Below are positions 11,476 to 13,043 of a DNA stretch of 13,043 bases, one piece after another (positions within the stretch are counted from its first letter, which is position 1; each line of letters begins with the position of its first letter). The stretch spans positions 1 through 13,043 of the forward strand of contig DGTH01000091.1 of the NCBI GenBank assembly GCA_002393705.1. The letters run 5' to 3'. The translations under genes and the position numbers were made by a program. The notes under the pieces are model-generated. The model was not told where the DNA came from. It saw only the letters and a program-made list of their open reading frames with translations, and did no database searches. The stretch comes from Prevotella sp. UBA4341. Its GTDB lineage: Bacteria > Bacteroidota > Bacteroidia > Bacteroidales > Bacteroidaceae.

Positions 11476-12836
11476 TGATTAGAGCTTTCTTTTCTGTATT
11501 TTGCCTGTTCCTTGCTCCTGCTGCATGGGCACAGAGCTTCGAGACAGCTACTGAGGCAGTTACCAACATGCGGCTGGGCTGGAACTTGGGCAATACGCTC
11601 GAAAGTAATTCGGGCGACGTTAACAACATGTGGATAGAGCGATACACCTCGCGCCGCCCCTCCGACTACGAGACGGCGTGGGGACAGCCCGTCACCCGGT
11701 CTGAACTTTTCGCTCTCTTCAAGGAGGCTGGTTTCAATGCCATCCGCGTACCCATCACGTGGTATCCCCACATGGAGGCAAAGTTCACGACCAGCCCTTG
11801 GAATCCCGAAACCGATCCCATCGGCACCCAGATACAGGCCGCGTGGATGCAGTGCGTCCATGAAGTAGTTGATTACGTCATCAGTAAGGGTATGTATTGC
11901 ATCATCAATGTCCATCACGACACAGGTACCAGCAACACCCACTGGCTCATTGCCGATGAGACCAACTATGCTCAGGAGCATGAACGCTTCGAGGCCGTGT
12001 GGACCCAGATAGCCAACGAGTTCCGCGACTACGACGAGCACCTGCTCTTTGAGGGCTACAACGAGATGCTCGATGCCAACAACTCCTGGTCGTATGCCTC
12101 GTCGGAGAATGCGGGTAAGTACAGTTCCACAGCAGCATCGGCAGCCTATAATGCCATCAACAGTTATGCCCAGAGCTTCGTCAATGCGGTACGTGCCACT
12201 GGCGGCAACAATGCCCAGCGCAACCTCATTGTCAACACTTACGCCGCCTGCTGCGGCATGGGTACGTGGAACAGCCACCTGCAAGATCCGCTGAAGCAGA
12301 TGCAGTTGCCGACCGACAATGCCAGCGGTCACCTCATCTTCGAGGTACACAGCTACCCCAGTCTCAACAATGGTCTTAACAGCGCCAAGAGCAGCATCGA
12401 CCAGATGATGGCTGCCGTGGAGGCCCACCTCGCCTCGAAGGGCGCACCCGTCATCTTCGGAGAGTGGGGCGTGCCCGATGATGAGAATGAAAACGACTAC
12501 ACCAACAAGAATGCCGACATGCAGGCTTTCGTGCGCTACTTCGTGGAGCAGGCCAAGGCCCGAGGGTTCGGCACCTTCTACTGGATGGGCCTCTCCGACG
12601 GCAATCACCGCAGCGTGCCTGAGTTCAACCAGCCAGACCTCGTTGAGGCAATGGCCAAGGGCTACTACGGCGAAGGCGGATACACCCATATCCCCTCAAT
12701 ACTCAATACTCAACCCACAACCCCCAACCATTATTACGACTTGCAGGGCCGCCAGTCCCAGCGGCCCATGCATGGTCTCAACGTCGTCCGCATGAGCGAC
12801 GGTCTCGTTAGGAAATACGTTAAACTTGAATATTGA
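11472..12836 (+). CDS. Secreted GH5 endoglucanase/xyloglucanase-like enzyme
   Basis: A 454-residue secreted beta-glycanase. Signal peptide at 1-20 (ending PAAWA). The GH5 TIM barrel spans about 22-400: 'LGWNLGNTLES' (35-45, the pattern of GH5_4-like endoglucanases), 'GFNAIRVPITWYPHM' (87-101), 'YCIINVHHDTG' (142-152), acid/base E198 in 'FEGYNEML' (193-200), 'EVHSYPS' (291-297), nucleophile E331 in 'VIFGEWGVP' (328-336), and W371 in 'FYWMGLSDG', the usual substrate-platform tryptophan region. The 'YNEML' in place of the common 'NEP' is a subfamily trait, so I leave the subfamily open. A heptad-encoded Pro/Thr/Asn linker (about 410-419) leads to 'YYDLQGRQSQRPMHGLNVVR', a tail like that of GH43. 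The start overlaps the GH43 stop by four bases, so stoichiometric coexpression is expected. Confidence 0.9.
   Translation: MMIRAFFSVFCLFLAPAAWAQSFETATEAVTNMRLGWNLGNTLESNSGDVNNMWIERYTSRRPSDYETAWGQPVTRSELFALFKEAGFNAIRVPITWYPHMEAKFTTSPWNPETDPIGTQIQAAWMQCVHEVVDYVISKGMYCIINVHHDTGTSNTHWLIADETNYAQEHERFEAVWTQIANEFRDYDEHLLFEGYNEMLDANNSWSYASSENAGKYSSTAASAAYNAINSYAQSFVNAVRATGGNNAQRNLIVNTYAACCGMGTWNSHLQDPLKQMQLPTDNASGHLIFEVHSYPSLNNGLNSAKSSIDQMMAAVEAHLASKGAPVIFGEWGVPDDENENDYTNKNADMQAFVRYFVEQAKARGFGTFYWMGLSDGNHRSVPEFNQPDLVEAMAKGYYGEGGYTHIPSILNTQPTTPNHYYDLQGRQSQRPMHGLNVVRMSDGLVRKYVKLEY
12695..12729 (+). repeat. Heptanucleotide repeat before the GH5 C-terminal tail
   Basis: Five consecutive seven-base units: CTCAATA, CTCAATA, CTCAACC, CACAACC, CCCAACC. 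They encode the linker 'PSILNTQPTTPNH' just before 'YYDLQGRQ'. The first two units are identical and the rest drift, as in a decaying slippage tract. Confidence 0.82.
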
Positions 12837-12861
12837 ACATTCATTTTAATACAAAACGATT

Positions 12862-13043
12862 ATGAAAAAGATTTTTACGCTTATTGCAGCAGCCTTCTTG
12901 GCACTCAGTGCGCAGGCTGCAAGTGACTTAACCCTCAATGCTTCTGAAACAGTTGCCTTCAGCGACTGGGGCTTCGACAACTCTGGCGCACCCACGCTTG
13001 TCTTCGGCAACTGGTCGGCTGGTGGCGGCTGGCAGTTTGCCAC
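12862..13043 (+). CDS. N-terminus of a secreted protein, cut by the window end
   Basis: Sixty codons from the ATG at 12862, open to the end of the window. Signal peptide 'MKKIFTLIAAAFLALSAQA' is cleaved near residue 19. The mature part starts 'ASDLTLNASETVAFSDWGFD' and is rich in Trp, Gly and Thr/Ser ('FGNWSAGGGWQF'), suggesting a beta-sandwich carbohydrate-binding or catalytic module. The 25-bp gap from the GH5 stop, with no promoter seen in between, puts it in the GH43-GH5 operon. It is most likely another polysaccharide-degrading enzyme, but the family cannot be assigned from this fragment. Confidence 0.75.
   Translation, partial: MKKIFTLIAAAFLALSAQAASDLTLNASETVAFSDWGFDNSGAPTLVFGNWSAGGGWQFA

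Noticed and set aside
11439..12689. Long open frame antisense to the GH5 gene
   Set aside because: This is again a shadow of strong codon bias in the GH5 gene. There is no start context and no recognisable domain.
2273..13043. Complete polysaccharide utilisation locus with SusC/SusD
   Set aside because: No TonB-dependent transporter or SusD-like lipoprotein is present in the window. The lipoprotein at 5744 has a fimbrillin-like layout, not the SusD helical repeat layout. Such genes could lie beyond the right edge.

Overview
The window looks like chromosomal DNA of a gut or rumen Bacteroidales bacterium, most likely Prevotella or a close relative. Four things support this. Promoter -7 elements match the Bacteroidetes TAnnTTTG consensus (4374-4381 on the minus strand, 4553-4560, 8029-8036, 9484-9491). 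Secreted glycoside hydrolases of polysaccharide-utilisation type are clustered. There is a fimbrillin-like lipoprotein preceded by a 'YQKPTM...LLAGS' micro-protein. Two secreted enzymes end in a 'YYDLQG' tail. No SusC/SusD pair, integrase, transposase, rRNA or tRNA was recognised.

Layout. (1) 1-2153 is an AT-richer accessory block, all on the plus strand: a DUF6794-like small protein, a DUF2971-like protein, and three consecutive small paralogous genes with a shared putative DNA-binding-like core. It ends at a strong hairpin (2176-2216). (2) 2273-4351 on the minus strand is a secreted GH42-type beta-galactosidase with its own promoter. (3) 4592-5278 is a compact two-gene module, a 56-residue protein followed by a GNAT acetyltransferase of the toxin type, a probable toxin-antitoxin pair. 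(4) 5279-7831 holds a terminator, the 44-residue micro-protein, a 537-residue fimbrillin-like lipoprotein with a C-type-lectin-like C-terminus, then a very structured non-coding stretch (three hairpins and five 42-bp tandem repeats), a 31-codon ORF and another terminator (7908-7955). (5) 8075-13043 is a glycan-degradation cluster: a trehalase-like (alpha/alpha)6-barrel hydrolase, a GH43-CBM6 enzyme translationally coupled to a GH5 endoglucanase-like enzyme, and the start of another secreted protein cut by the window end.

How it fits together. A 32-bp element made of two GTTACAAATG-like direct repeats exactly 21 bp apart occurs three times: perfectly at 4432-4463 and 7971-8002, and in a diverged form at 9427-9463. 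In front of the trehalase-like gene and the GH43-GH5 operon it sits at exactly the same distance from the -7 element, and neither promoter has an obvious -33 element. This is the signature expected of an AraC-type activator, for example a hybrid two-component regulator, and it suggests the hydrolases form one regulon for a galactose/arabinose/xylose- or glucan-containing plant polysaccharide. Heptanucleotide tandem repeats inside the GH43 and GH5 genes, placed just before the shared C-terminal tail, are potential slippage sites. The most novel-looking items are this operator family, the heptad repeats before the C-terminal tails, the tandem paralogue trio, and the micro-protein/lipoprotein/minisatellite region.
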